Of a DNA stretch of 64,000 nucleotides, positions 8,548 to 17,420 are shown piece after piece (the stretch's first letter is position 1; every line of letters begins with the position of its first letter). The stretch lies in NCBI RefSeq assembly GCF_015354405.1, contig NZ_JADKYP010000006.1, forward strand, positions 1 through 64,000. Reading direction: 5' to 3'. The notes below the pieces were generated by a model. It had not been told where the DNA came from. It saw nothing but the letters and a program-made list of their open reading frames with translations, and searched no databases. The stretch is from Nocardia sp. BSTN01 (GTDB lineage: Bacteria > Actinomycetota > Actinomycetes > Mycobacteriales > Mycobacteriaceae). The translations under genes were made by a program, and so were the position numbers.

Positions 8548-9140
8548 CCGCCTTCGACGAGCTCACCACCTTCCTCCCGCCGCCACGGGCACGGCCGCCG
8601 GTGGCGTGGGAGGCGACCGAGGCCGAGCTCGGCGTCGAGCTGCCGGCCGAATACAAGCGGCTCTACGATGCCTACGGCGATGTTCTGTGGTGCAACGCAT
8701 TCCGGCTGCTGGGCCCCGCGCCCGAGGAATGGGACGATCTCGCCGCCCGCACCCACCGAGCCCGCGGCGACCTGCTGCCACCGGAACAATTGCTGCCGCA
8801 ATGGCAGCCCGCGGTGCCGGCCGGGGTGTCGATCGAACCGGCACAGCTGATCCAGTGGGGCGCTCACGAGGGCGGGGACTATCTGCTGTGGTACTCCGGA
8901 CCGGATCCGGCGGTGTGGACGATCATCCTCACCAACGTCCACCAATCCGCGTGGTTGTTCACCGCCATGCCGGTCACCGACTTCCTGCTCGCCTGGACCA
9001 CCGGGAGCCTCGACCTGGCCGGCAACGACTACTTCGATGTCGCCCATTACCTCGACGGCGAGCCGCCCTACTACGAGATCGACAATCCCGCAGGCGATCT
9101 CGCGGGCGATGAACCGATCCGGGTCCAAGCCACACCCTGA
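8544..9140 (+). CDS. SUKH (SMI1/KNR4) fold protein
   Basis: SMI1/KNR4-type protein of 198 residues. The family signature is the start of the domain, WEATEAELGVELPAEYKRLY near 20-40, followed by the conserved AYGD turn and W/G positions to about 150. Bacterial SUKH proteins commonly neutralise polymorphic or contact-dependent toxins. The start ATG at 8544 overlaps (ATGA) the stop of the decayed gene upstream, the arrangement expected for a toxin-immunity pair. Function otherwise unknown; possibly an orphan immunity gene. Confidence 0.75.
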   Translation: MTAFDELTTFLPPPRARPPVAWEATEAELGVELPAEYKRLYDAYGDVLWCNAFRLLGPAPEEWDDLAARTHRARGDLLPPEQLLPQWQPAVPAGVSIEPAQLIQWGAHEGGDYLLWYSGPDPAVWTIILTNVHQSAWLFTAMPVTDFLLAWTTGSLDLAGNDYFDVAHYLDGEPPYYEIDNPAGDLAGDEPIRVQATP

Positions 9141-9243
9141 ACCGACACGATCCACTCCTCGGAGGGCGGGTGCAGCGCTGCGGCGCAGCCGAATCGACGC
9201 GCGATCACCCGTGCGCCGAGTCGCTTCCCGATAGGGTGCCGGT

Positions 9244-10710
9244 GTGGATGCCTACACGAGTTCGGACGCGATGGCGCTGGCTGCGCTGGTGCGGTCGGGT
9301 GAGGCCGAGCCGTCCGAATTGCTGGAGGCGGCGCGGGCGCGGGCGGCCCAAGTCAATCCGCGGATCAACGCGATCGTCGCCGATGTCGATCCGGCCTGTG
9401 CTGTCGAGGTGGACGACGCGCCTTTCGCCGGGGTGCCATTCCTCATCAAGGACCTGCATCAACATCTCGCCGGCTATCCCACCAGCGGCGGTTCGCGGGC
9501 GCTCGCGTCGATTCCCGCGACCGAGAATGCCACGGTGGTGCAGCGGTGGCTCGATGCCGGGCTCGTCATCTTCGGTAAGACCAATACCCCCGAATTCGGT
9601 GCCAAGGGAATCACCGAACCGGAGTTGTTCGGTCCGGCGCGCAATCCGTGGAACACCGGCCACACGCCCGGCGGTTCCTCCGGTGGTGCCGCGGCGGCGG
9701 TGGCCGCGGGCATCGTGCCGTGCGCGGGTGCCGGCGACGGCGGTGGTTCGATCCGAATTCCGGCCTCGGCCTGTGGGCTGCTCGGGCTCAAAGCTTCTCG
9801 CGGTCTGATCCCGGCCGGTCCCGTGCACGGTGAGTATCTGGGTGGAACCGCCACCGATGGTGTCATCTCTCGTTCGGTACGAGACACCGCCGCCATGCTC
9901 GATGTGCTGGCCGGGCCGACTCGGGTCGTGCCGTACCTGGTGGCACGCGAGCAAGGGAGCTATCTCGCGGAGGTCGAACGCGATCCTGGGCGCCTTCGGA
10001 TCGGCGTGTGCACAGCCAGTTCGGTCACTCCGGCCCCACATCCCGAGGCCGTGGCGGCGGCGAACCGAGCGGCCGAACTACTGGTGAGCCTCGGCCATGA
10101 CGTGGTGGAGCTGGCCCGCGCTCCGTTCGATGACGCGGCCTTGGCCAAGGATTTTCTCACCACCTGGTTCGTCGAGTGTGCCTTCTCGGTGGACGAGGCC
10201 AAAGCGACTGGGGGCGTGGGGGAGGGGGGATTCGAACTCGATACGCGGCTCATGGCCGCGCTGGGGCGCGCGATCAAGCCCGTCGAGTTGACTCGCGCCG
10301 TCGAGCGGCGGCACCGGTACGTGCGGCGGCTGGCGGAATTTCACGAGTCCTACGACTTGCTGCTCACACCGACCACAGCGACTCCACCACCTCGGATCGG
10401 GGCGTTCGGCCTCTCACCGACGCTGCGCACCGCCCAGCGACTGTTGCTGACCGCCCGTGTCGCCGGGCTACTGCGCTGGACACCGATCGTCGACCAGCTC
10501 ATCCACGACAACCTGGGCTGGGTTCCCTACACCCAATTGGCGAACATCACCGGCCGCCCCGCCATCAGCGTGCCACTGCACTGGACTCCCGACGGGCTGC
10601 CGATCGGCGTCCAATTCGTCGGCCGCCTCGGGGCGGAAGGACAACTCATCCGGCTGGCCGCGCAGCTCGAGCAGGCCCAGCCCTGGGCCCAGCGCCGCCC
10701 CAACCTCTGA
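9244..10710 (+). CDS. Amidase-signature hydrolase
   Basis: Amidase-signature enzyme of 488 residues, typical family length. The Ser-cisSer-Lys triad is visible as Lys in FLIKDLHQH (about 66), cis-Ser and nucleophile in GGSSGG (about 143) and GDGGGSIRIPAS (about 163-174), followed by GLLGLKASRG. TDGVISRSVRDTAAMLD is the usual second block. Likely hydrolyses a carboxamide; substrate unknown. Starts with GTG and appears monocistronic. Confidence 0.92.
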   Translation: MDAYTSSDAMALAALVRSGEAEPSELLEAARARAAQVNPRINAIVADVDPACAVEVDDAPFAGVPFLIKDLHQHLAGYPTSGGSRALASIPATENATVVQRWLDAGLVIFGKTNTPEFGAKGITEPELFGPARNPWNTGHTPGGSSGGAAAAVAAGIVPCAGAGDGGGSIRIPASACGLLGLKASRGLIPAGPVHGEYLGGTATDGVISRSVRDTAAMLDVLAGPTRVVPYLVAREQGSYLAEVERDPGRLRIGVCTASSVTPAPHPEAVAAANRAAELLVSLGHDVVELARAPFDDAALAKDFLTTWFVECAFSVDEAKATGGVGEGGFELDTRLMAALGRAIKPVELTRAVERRHRYVRRLAEFHESYDLLLTPTTATPPPRIGAFGLSPTLRTAQRLLLTARVAGLLRWTPIVDQLIHDNLGWVPYTQLANITGRPAISVPLHWTPDGLPIGVQFVGRLGAEGQLIRLAAQLEQAQPWAQRRPNL

Positions 10711-10821
10711 CCTGTCGTCGGTCGTCGGGACGGAAAGGTTGTGCGTGTAGGTCCGAATACAGCGCACCGCGTCCCGGTGTGGCCTCCTGGCTATCGGGCT
10801 TCGAACCGTATCGTCAGGGTG

Positions 10822-11622
10822 GTGACCAATGCCAAGCAGATCGTACGACTCGCACAGGGCGACGCTGCTGTCACCATCGACCCCGGCAACGGATGCCGGA
10901 TCAGCAGCATGACCGTTGACGGCATCGAATTGCTCCGCCAGGGAACCGAATACGGCGCGTTTCCGATGGTGCCCTGGTGCGGCCGCCTCGCTTACGGCCG
11001 CTTCCGCAACGGTGACGACGTCCACCAGATGCCCATCAACCATCCGCCGCACGCCATCCACGGCACCGGCCGGGATTCCGCGTGGGACACCGCCCGAGCG
11101 GACGACACGACAGCTGCATTCACCGTCGACCTTGCTGATCCATGGCCCTACCCCGGCCGCATCACGCAGCTGGTAGAACTCGGCGGGAACTCTCTGACAC
11201 TCACTCTGGGGATCGAAGCCTCGGCGGATTCGTTTCCGGCGCAGGCCGGCTGGCATCCCTGGTTCCTGCGCAACCTCGGCAAGGGCGAGGATGTCGAGAT
11301 CGACTTTCGTGCGTCCTGGCAGGAATCCCGTGGCCGGGACTATCTGCCGACCGGTGAGCGCATCAACCCCCTGCCCGGTCCCTGGGACGACTGCTTCGGG
11401 ATGCCCGACGGCGTCGATGTCACCCTGACTTGGCCCGGCGCCCTCGAACTGAAGGTCACCAGCGCCGCCGAATGGGTGGTCGTCTATGACCAGCAGCCCC
11501 GGGCGGTCTGCGTCGAACCGCAGACGGGGCCACCGAACGGCCTCAACACCCTCCCGCGACTGGTCACGCCCGTCGACCCTCTCGAGATCTCTACGACCTG
11601 GAGCTGGCGGCCCCTGACATGA
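10822..11622 (+). CDS. Aldose 1-epimerase family protein
   Basis: Galactose-mutarotase-like protein, about 266 residues from GTG 10822 (an upstream in-frame start at 10741 would add a poorly conserved tail). Catalytic features of the family are present: RLAYGRF, the first His in HAIHGTG, the second in QAGWHPWF, and the Glu in CVEPQTGPPNG near the C-terminus. It interconverts sugar anomers in the cytoplasm or acts on a related sugar-phosphate. No sugar operon is adjacent. Confidence 0.85.
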   Translation: MTNAKQIVRLAQGDAAVTIDPGNGCRISSMTVDGIELLRQGTEYGAFPMVPWCGRLAYGRFRNGDDVHQMPINHPPHAIHGTGRDSAWDTARADDTTAAFTVDLADPWPYPGRITQLVELGGNSLTLTLGIEASADSFPAQAGWHPWFLRNLGKGEDVEIDFRASWQESRGRDYLPTGERINPLPGPWDDCFGMPDGVDVTLTWPGALELKVTSAAEWVVVYDQQPRAVCVEPQTGPPNGLNTLPRLVTPVDPLEISTTWSWRPLT

Positions 11623-11785
11623 CGGCGCCGACCGACTCGGCAGGGCAAGCACGCCATTGATCTGTTTCCGGCGCCCCGGAACGGGAAATCGTTGCTACGT
11701 CGCCCGGTCGCCGCGGATTTTCGTCGCGCCGACGACTTGGGAGTGTCTTCGGCGCGGCGGCCCGGCAGCGGAGGCTGCTCACGTA

Positions 11786-11821
11786 GCCACCGCCTACGCG
11801 GGTGTGTGGTTCAGTGGTGGC
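11786..11821. repeat. 36-bp inverted-repeat element, copy 1
   Basis: GCCACCGC at the left and GTGGTGGC at the right flank a conserved core TACGCGGGTG, with TTCA before the right arm. A second copy of identical length lies at 33256-33291. Both sit between convergent genes, so it may be a bidirectional terminator or a dispersed repeat family. Confidence 0.55.
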
Positions 11822-11840
11822 GGCCGGTGCGGTCGCGCCG

Positions 11841-12299
11841 TTACTCGCCGGCGCGTTCCCGCGTGCCCTCGATCACCGCGTCTGGTCGGTCGCCGATTCG
11901 GTGGAGTAGTTCCAGAAGCACTGTTCGCTCGTGTTCGGAGAGTGCGGCGAACGACGCGGTCAGGACCTTGTCGGCGACGTCGTTGGCTGCCCGCAGGATG
12001 TGTTGTCCATGTGGTGTGAGGCGGTGTTCGATCGCGCGGCCGTGGCCTGGAGTGCGTTCGATCAGGCCACGTGCCTGCATGCGGGTCGCCAGTGTTCCGA
12101 AGGCTTGCTGGGTTTGGAAGGTCTCCTCGGCCAGAACTCGGGCGGAAGCTCCCGGGCTGCGGGCGATCGCTCGGAGGGCGTCCCATTGGGCGAGGCTGGT
12201 GCCGATCGCTGCCAGCTGGGTGTCGAGGGCGCGGTGGTGGCGGTATTGGGCCTGTTTGACGGCGCGGCCAAGGGTTTGGGGGTCGATCGGCATGGACAT
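11841..12299 (-). CDS. MarR-family regulator
   Basis: Winged-helix MarR protein of 152 residues. The recognition region is ASARVLAEETFQTQQAFGT and the wing is RGLIERTPGHGRAIEHRLT. ATG 12299 is chosen because the upstream frame only shadows the opposite-strand hydrolase. It is divergent from the alpha/beta hydrolase at 12391 and probably regulates it and itself through the AT-rich gap. Confidence 0.88.
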   Translation of the reverse strand: MSMPIDPQTLGRAVKQAQYRHHRALDTQLAAIGTSLAQWDALRAIARSPGASARVLAEETFQTQQAFGTLATRMQARGLIERTPGHGRAIEHRLTPHGQHILRAANDVADKVLTASFAALSEHERTVLLELLHRIGDRPDAVIEGTRERAGE

Positions 12300-12390
12300 C
12301 AACGTAGCACCGCGTATAAGGTGGTTTTTATAAACATATTTAGTCGTCGGAGGCGGCGGGCGAGCCCGCGAGAGAAAGGGAGTGGTCGAG
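12300..12390. promoter_or_regulatory. Divergent marR/hydrolase promoter
   Basis: An unusually AT-rich patch (12313-12342) holds the palindrome TTTATAAA at 12327-12334. This is the likely overlapping promoter and MarR operator. A GAAAGGG ribosome-binding site at 12374-12380 supports ATG 12391 rather than GTG 12382 for the hydrolase. Confidence 0.45.
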
Positions 12391-13203
12391 ATGAGTGTCG
12401 ACAGTGAGCTTCGGATGTTCGAAAAGGGCAGTGGCCCAATGGTTCTCGTGCTGCATGGCGGTGGGGGACCAGCTACCGTCGCGGGTCTGGCCGAACATCT
12501 GGCGGGTCGGGCGCATGTGCTGGCGCCGACACATCCGGGCTGGGACGGGACGTCACGGCCGCGGGATGTGACCAGCATCGGCGCGCTGGCCGAGTTGTAC
12601 TTGGGCATGCTGGCGGCCCGGGGCGTGCGGGAGGTGGTTGTGGTCGGTTCGTCGATCGGCGGGTGGATCGCGGCCGAGATGTCGGTCCGAGACCGGGAGG
12701 GGCTTGTCGGCGGTGTAGTGCTGATCAATGCCACCGGAATCCGGGTCGAGAGCGAGCCGATCGTCGACTTCTTCGCACTCGATGCGCGTGAAGTGGCGGA
12801 GTACTCGTATCACGATCCCGGCCGGTTCTACCAGGATCCGGCGCTGGTGCCGGCCGAGCAGCTGGCCGCTCGGCGAGTGAATATGGCTGTGCTGCAATTG
12901 ATCGCGCAAGATATGTGTGATCCTGGACTGGCGTCGCGGCTCGGAGGTGTCGACATCCCGGCGTTGCTGATCTGGGGTGAAAGCGACCGGATCGTGACGC
13001 CCGCCTACGGCGCGGCCTATGCCGACGCCTTCGGTAACGCTCGCCTCGAAATCATCGGCGCCGCAGGGCATCTACCACACCTGGAACAGCCCGAGGCCAC
13101 CTTCGCCGTGATCGATACCTTTCTCGACGCAGCGCCGACCGGGCGGCAAACCCCCGAGGCGGGAGCGACCGCCGGTTTCGATCGGTGTGGCTCTACCCGG
13201 TGA
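12391..13203 (+). CDS. Alpha/beta hydrolase under MarR control
   Basis: About 270 residues. The oxyanion segment is LHGGGGPATV, the nucleophile elbow GSSIGGW, the acid WGESDRIV and the catalytic His AAGHLPHLEQP. These are complete and in the right order for an esterase, lactonase or epoxide-hydrolase type. Divergence from a MarR regulator suggests induction by a small, perhaps toxic, compound. The last about 20 residues are low complexity. Confidence 0.86.
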   Translation: MSVDSELRMFEKGSGPMVLVLHGGGGPATVAGLAEHLAGRAHVLAPTHPGWDGTSRPRDVTSIGALAELYLGMLAARGVREVVVVGSSIGGWIAAEMSVRDREGLVGGVVLINATGIRVESEPIVDFFALDAREVAEYSYHDPGRFYQDPALVPAEQLAARRVNMAVLQLIAQDMCDPGLASRLGGVDIPALLIWGESDRIVTPAYGAAYADAFGNARLEIIGAAGHLPHLEQPEATFAVIDTFLDAAPTGRQTPEAGATAGFDRCGSTR

Positions 13204-13279
13204 CCGAGGCCGGTCACCACGCCGGCGCGAGGGTTGTTCGTGAGCACATCCACGGTGATGGGTGTGCAAGCCCGCGCGG

Positions 13280-13936
13280 CTATCTGAGGATGATCGTCAG
13301 TCCGATGGCGGCTGCGACAACGGCGGCGACGATGAGGATTGCCGCGACGACCCGCGATGTCATCGGCAGTGCTGCCTGCAGGTGGGCGAGCATGCGATGT
13401 CCGGCCTCGGTGGGACAGAGCAGCAGCGCGATCACGAGTGCGGCGACGGGCGCAACCGCGATCACGACGAAGACCGTCGACAGTCCCAGGCGTGAGGCAA
13501 TCGTCTCGTCGGCCATGACGGCGATGGCCCCGTAGAACGGTGCCGAGGTCAGCGACTGGGCCGTCCAGATGATCAGACCGATCGCGCTGGCCGCGACCGG
13601 ATGCAGATCGCGATGCACCGGCAGCGACATCGGTGGGCGGAGGAATCCGTGCAGCGCCATACCGATGACCAGTAGCGCGACTATCACCACGATCACGGCG
13701 ACAGCCGTCGGAGACAGAGAGTCGAGGGCTCGGTGTACCAGCTGCAGGATCACCGTGAACGAGAACACCAGGGTCAGCGCCAGCCCGCCGATCCCACCGA
13801 TCATGAACGACGCGGCTGTCCTCGCATACGCCCACCGCGATGCGCTCGATATCCACACAAAGGAAACCGCAAGCAGCGCCAGAACATTCGCGGAGTCAAC
13901 CACCGCCAGCGGAACAATCGAGAACAATGAATTCAT
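13280..13936 (-). CDS. Six-helix membrane protein, GAP/SfLAP-like
   Basis: Membrane protein of 218 residues with about six hydrophobic segments. The start ATG 13936 (MNSLFSIVPLAVVDSANV) has GGGG upstream; the longer frame to 14161 is not membrane-like. Spacing of helices and the basic loop SRWAYARTAA followed by a glycine-rich helix resemble the GAP family (glycolipid- or sulfolipid-addressing proteins of mycobacteria), small inner-membrane proteins tied to lipid export. Family assignment is tentative; LysE-type exporters look similar. Confidence 0.55.
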   Translation of the reverse strand: MNSLFSIVPLAVVDSANVLALLAVSFVWISSASRWAYARTAASFMIGGIGGLALTLVFSFTVILQLVHRALDSLSPTAVAVIVVIVALLVIGMALHGFLRPPMSLPVHRDLHPVAASAIGLIIWTAQSLTSAPFYGAIAVMADETIASRLGLSTVFVVIAVAPVAALVIALLLCPTEAGHRMLAHLQAALPMTSRVVAAILIVAAVVAAAIGLTIILR

Positions 13937-14133
13937 AGCCCCGTGATTGTGCAGCAGCACGCCCACCACCGGCTCGAGGACCCCACCCGGATCACCTGAC
14001 CGCAACCGCGGCGTGCTGGATCCGGAAGAAGGCCCGAAGGCCGCAGCGGCCATAGCGACGATCCTGACCATGTCGACAGTCCCGGACGGAACGACAGGCT
14101 GGTAATCGGGCGACCTGCCGATGCATGTGTGCG

Positions 14134-14829
14134 TCACCGGTCCGATCCGTGGCCTCGCCATGTGAGCAGGGGTGCGCCTGTAAGCACGTCACCGTGGCCG
14201 ACGCAGACGACATCGACGTCGAGTTCGGCCAGCCGGCGGGTGGCTGCGTCGACGGCGCTGCTGTCGAGGTTGAACACACCAGGCATGGTGACACCACGCA
14301 CATTGGCGAGCGTGTCGCCGGTGAACAGCACACGGTGTTGCGGCAGATGTAGCGCCACACTGCCCTCGGTATGGCCGGGAACTGCCAGAACCTCTGCGCC
14401 GCCGCCGAAATCGAGCACTTCGCCGTCGTGTAGCTCGTGGTGTACCGGAGCCGGACGCGGGGGTGCGCCCGGTTCGAGAGCCTCGGCGATCGGGCGTTCC
14501 CACTCGCGCAGAACCGGAGCCGGCTGTGGACGTTCGCCCCGCACGATGTCGGCGTCGGCATGGTGCGCCCAGATTTCGGCTCCCCACTCCGCGAGGTCGG
14601 CCGCCGAACCGATGTGGTCGTCGTGGGCATGGGTGAGAATGACCCGCCGCACCTGGTCGCGGGTGAATCCCCTAGCGTGCAGGCCCTTTTCGATCTCCCC
14701 GGCGGCACCTGGCAGACCGCTGTCGATCAGAGTCACCCCCTCGGGATCGCTCCACACGTAAACATTCAGGTCGTTAACCGGAGAAAACCGCAGCGCTGTC
14801 AGCTGCGGTAGCACGGATACGATCTCCAT
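14134..14829 (-). CDS. MBL-fold metallo-hydrolase
   Basis: Metallo-beta-lactamase-fold protein of 231 residues. The metal site is complete: THAHDDH near 70, His in PGHTEGS near 150, Asp in FTGDTL and the C-terminal His in VCVGHGDVL. Glyoxalase II-like or lactonase activity is possible. ATG 14829 is chosen since sequence upstream of it carries a truncated SDR gene on the other strand. Confidence 0.87.
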   Translation of the reverse strand: MEIVSVLPQLTALRFSPVNDLNVYVWSDPEGVTLIDSGLPGAAGEIEKGLHARGFTRDQVRRVILTHAHDDHIGSAADLAEWGAEIWAHHADADIVRGERPQPAPVLREWERPIAEALEPGAPPRPAPVHHELHDGEVLDFGGGAEVLAVPGHTEGSVALHLPQHRVLFTGDTLANVRGVTMPGVFNLDSSAVDAATRRLAELDVDVVCVGHGDVLTGAPLLTWRGHGSDR

Positions 14830-14880
14830 GCACCGCACCCTATCCAGAGCCGACGAACGTTCCCCGCTGATCTGCTGTGA

Positions 14881-15096
14881 GCAGACGCACTGGCGCCCGG
14901 CCCATTTCGCACACCGTTGAACGACAACGTCGACGACGATCCCTACGTCCAGGAATTTCTCGACCATCAAGTTCCGATGCGCAGGTGGGCTGACCCGGAG
15001 GAACTCGTCGGTGCCGCGGTCTTGCTCGCCAGTCCGGCAGCCTCCTACCTCACCGGCGCCGTACCGCCGGTCGACGGTGGATGGACCGCGCACTGA
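14881..15096 (+). pseudogene. 5'-truncated short-chain dehydrogenase remnant
   Basis: The frame ending in TGA at 15094-15096 reads ALAPGPFRTPLNDN, then VPMRRWADPEELVGAAVLLA, then YLTGAVPPVDGG. This is the C-terminal third of a classical SDR such as gluconate 5-dehydrogenase. There is no Rossmann motif, no catalytic Tyr and no start; the frame is closed by TGA at 14878-14880, so the gene was cut at about 14881. Too short and startless to be a working gene. Confidence 0.8.
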
Positions 15097-15288
15097 GCAC
15101 GCCATCCACTGATGAAGCCGCAACGCGCGGACTGCTCGACGGTTGGCGGGCAGGCCAGTCGAACGCATCGTCCGGCTGTTGCGGCGAACAGGGTGCGGCT
15201 GATGCTGAGTACAACCACCGGGCCGGCTTTAGCAGCGATGCCTACCTCGCGCAGCTGTCCGATGAGTACTCCGCGCCGCCCGCGAACC

Positions 15289-15590
15289 CTACGCCCGGAC
15301 GCCGTCTCGCCGAGGCTCGGTGAAATCTGGACGCATCTCAGGGACAGAATGTATACGATGGTCAACCACTTTCACACGATCGTCGGGACGCCACGTCTGG
15401 TCGTAGAAGGCGACCTCGGTGCCGTAGAGGCGCAGGGCGGGATGTCGTAATAGCCGTTGGTCGATTTCAACAGCTGGTCGGTTTCGGGCATGGTGCCGTC
15501 GGTGATGTTGTAGGCGGTGGTCGCCCAGAAGACGCCGGCCGGCACCCCTGGTGGCAGGCTGCGACCCTCGGCGTGGTGCGCGGTCAGCGT
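15289..15590 (-). pseudogene. Remnant of DUF1254/DUF1214-type gene fused to a second fragment
   Basis: On the minus strand, about 15570 down to 15450 reads LPPGVPAGVFWATTAYNITD, then MPETDQLLKS and NGYYDI, which looks like the conserved core of DUF1254/DUF1214 proteins. It then runs into unrelated codons and stops at 15372. From 15447 to 15289 another frame reads RLYGTEVAFYDQTWRPDD and VKVVD, a separate coding-like fragment of unknown family. No intact start exists. The head abuts the DUF389 gene's 3' end, so deletion probably joined these pieces. Confidence 0.5.
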
Positions 15591-16549
15591 CCGGTGACGC
15601 GGTTGCCGACGGTGTGGACGACGACGACTTGCGGGTCCCAGGGTACGAGGTCGTCGACCGCGCGTTGCAGATCGGCGAGCGGCGGAAGTTGTTGCGGCCC
15701 GAGTATGGACACGGTCGCGGTCTCGCTGTGGAGGGTGACATCGGTGACCTCGGCACCGGGGCTGTCGCGCAACCAGTTTCGCGCGGCGTCGGAGATCTGC
15801 CCGGCCCACAGCGTGGAGAGGGAGTTGACCGTCATGGGCACGGCGACCAGTGTCAGTGCCAGGGCCAGTACGGCGTAGGCGCGACCGCGGCGGCTCTCGG
15901 TTCCTTCCTCTCGGCCGTAGCCGGCGACCACCAGCACGACCGTGGTGGTGATGATCATGGCCAGCACGTTGGATGCGAACAGCACGAAGGCGCCCAAAGC
16001 CAGTGCCGGCGCGCCGGATCCGAGGCAGACACCGACCACACCGAGCGGCGGCACCAGCGAGATCGCGATCGCCACCCCGGGCATCACGTCGCCGACATCC
16101 CGGCGGGTGACCGCCACGGCCGCCACCAGCCCGGTCGCCAGTGCCGCGGTCAGATCCATCAGTTTGGGCGAGGTGCGGCCCTGGACTTGCGAGTTGGACA
16201 GCACGTTGATCGGATTCGGGAGCAACTGCGCGAACAAGAAGCCCAGCACGACGACCAGCACCACGCCCGCGACGACCAGCACCGCGCTGCGCGCGAGCAG
16301 ACGAGCGCGGCCGGTGACGATACCGAGCCCGATGCCGAGAATCGGTATCGACAACGGCGCCACGATCATCGCGCCGATGACGGTGGCGGTGGAATCGCCG
16401 ACCACACCCGAGATGGCGATGACGGCCGAGAGCGCCAGCATCATCCAGAACGCGGACCGCTTGGAGGTGGAGTCTCCGACTGACATGTCCAGGCGATCGG
16501 TGAGCTCGTCCAGCGACCGCCGTCGGCTCGCGGGAAGCAACAGGTGCAT
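15584..16549 (-). CDS. DUF389 membrane protein
   Basis: DUF389 family integral membrane protein, 321 residues. The hallmark is the helix STATVIGAMIVAPLSIPILG near residues 50-75, followed by further helices and the loop VAIAISLVPPLGVVG. The C-terminal about 80 residues form a soluble alpha/beta tail. Function is unknown; transport has been proposed. It begins 19 bp after the SRPBCC gene stop on the same strand, probably one operon. Confidence 0.88.
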   Translation of the reverse strand: MHLLLPASRRRSLDELTDRLDMSVGDSTSKRSAFWMMLALSAVIAISGVVGDSTATVIGAMIVAPLSIPILGIGLGIVTGRARLLARSAVLVVAGVVLVVVLGFLFAQLLPNPINVLSNSQVQGRTSPKLMDLTAALATGLVAAVAVTRRDVGDVMPGVAIAISLVPPLGVVGVCLGSGAPALALGAFVLFASNVLAMIITTTVVLVVAGYGREEGTESRRGRAYAVLALALTLVAVPMTVNSLSTLWAGQISDAARNWLRDSPGAEVTDVTLHSETATVSILGPQQLPPLADLQRAVDDLVPWDPQVVVVHTVGNRVTGR

Positions 16550-16568
16550 GACCGTGGGCCCTCCGTAG

Positions 16569-17012
16569 CTATTCGGCGGGTGCGGCCTCGATGACCGCCT
16601 TCAACTGCTGCAAGTCTTTGCGGTTCGCGGACCTCATCGCCGGCGCGATCAGCGGTGCGACGAGCCGGGAGAATCCGGTGGGCTCGCCACGATTGCGCAA
16701 TGTCATGATCGTCGAGCCGGTCGAGGTGTCTTCGAACGCGTAGGTCGTCTCCATGGGAAATGGGCCGTCGGTGGTCGCCATCACGAGCCGCTTGCCCGGC
16801 TCCAGAACGAGGATGGTGTAGGTGTAGGCGAGGGATCGGCCGAGGAAACGGGCTTCGAAGGCCATGGCGGAGCCGACCGCCAGCGGACCGGGTGTGAGCA
16901 GCCGGGCCGAGTCGATGTTCCGATACCACGCGGTGGCGTTGGCCGGATCCATCGCGTAGTCGGCGACCTGCTGCCGATACCGCCCGATCTCGATCGTGGT
17001 GGTGACATCCAC
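16569..17012 (-). CDS. SRPBCC / polyketide-cyclase-like protein
   Basis: START-like ligand-binding protein of about 147 residues: VTTTIEIGRYRQQVADYAMD at the N-terminus and TLRNRGEPTGF before the C-terminal helix. GTG 17012 (or 17018) fits the family start; the longer upstream frame is a shadow. It is the first gene of a two-gene operon with the DUF389 protein. Ligand unknown; many such proteins are lipid carriers or coenzyme Q-binding-like. Confidence 0.8.
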   Translation of the reverse strand: MDVTTTIEIGRYRQQVADYAMDPANATAWYRNIDSARLLTPGPLAVGSAMAFEARFLGRSLAYTYTILVLEPGKRLVMATTDGPFPMETTYAFEDTSTGSTIMTLRNRGEPTGFSRLVAPLIAPAMRSANRKDLQQLKAVIEAAPAE

Positions 17013-17090
17013 GGGCACGGGTCGATGGTAGTTCCTCGATGCGCGGCGCCGTTGAACGTGCCGGACAGCGCGCCGCTCGGTCGCGGGTAG

Positions 17091-17408
17091 GACGGCGCAG
17101 GGGCCGTGCTGATCCTGCGCGACGTGCTGCAATGGCGGACCACCGAGGTCGCGGCACTGCTGGAGATGACGGCAGCCGCCGTCAACGGCGCGCTGCAGCG
17201 AGCCCGAGACCAGGTTCCGCTGAGCGAGGACGACGTGACCGAACCCGCCGAACCGCGGCAGCGAGCCCTGCTCGACCGGTATGTCACCGCCTTCGAAACA
17301 GCGGACGTCGATCGACACGCGCTGCACGTCTTGACCATCAGCGGCGAGGGCGTCAGCAGGATCGTCGCGTTCCACGGCTCCGGGCTGTTTCCGCTGTTCG
17401 GTCTCTGA
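17091..17408 (+). pseudogene. Remnant of SigG/SigJ-type ECF sigma factor
   Basis: Region 4 of an ECF sigma is recognisable: VLILRDVLQWRTTEVAALLE, then AAVNGALQRAR. It is followed by LLDRYVTAFETADVD, the start of the SnoaL-like C-terminal domain of SigG/SigJ-type factors, then directly by the domain's last strands (VSRIVAFHGSGLF). Region 2 and most of the SnoaL domain are missing and a TAG lies at 17088-17090 in frame. Truncated at the 5' side and internally deleted. Confidence 0.75.
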
Positions 17409-17420
17409 CCAGGCATCGGC

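Noticed and set aside
13937-14161. N-terminal extension of the six-helix membrane protein
   Set aside because: The added 75 residues are not membrane-like and precede a good ATG with a ribosome-binding site.
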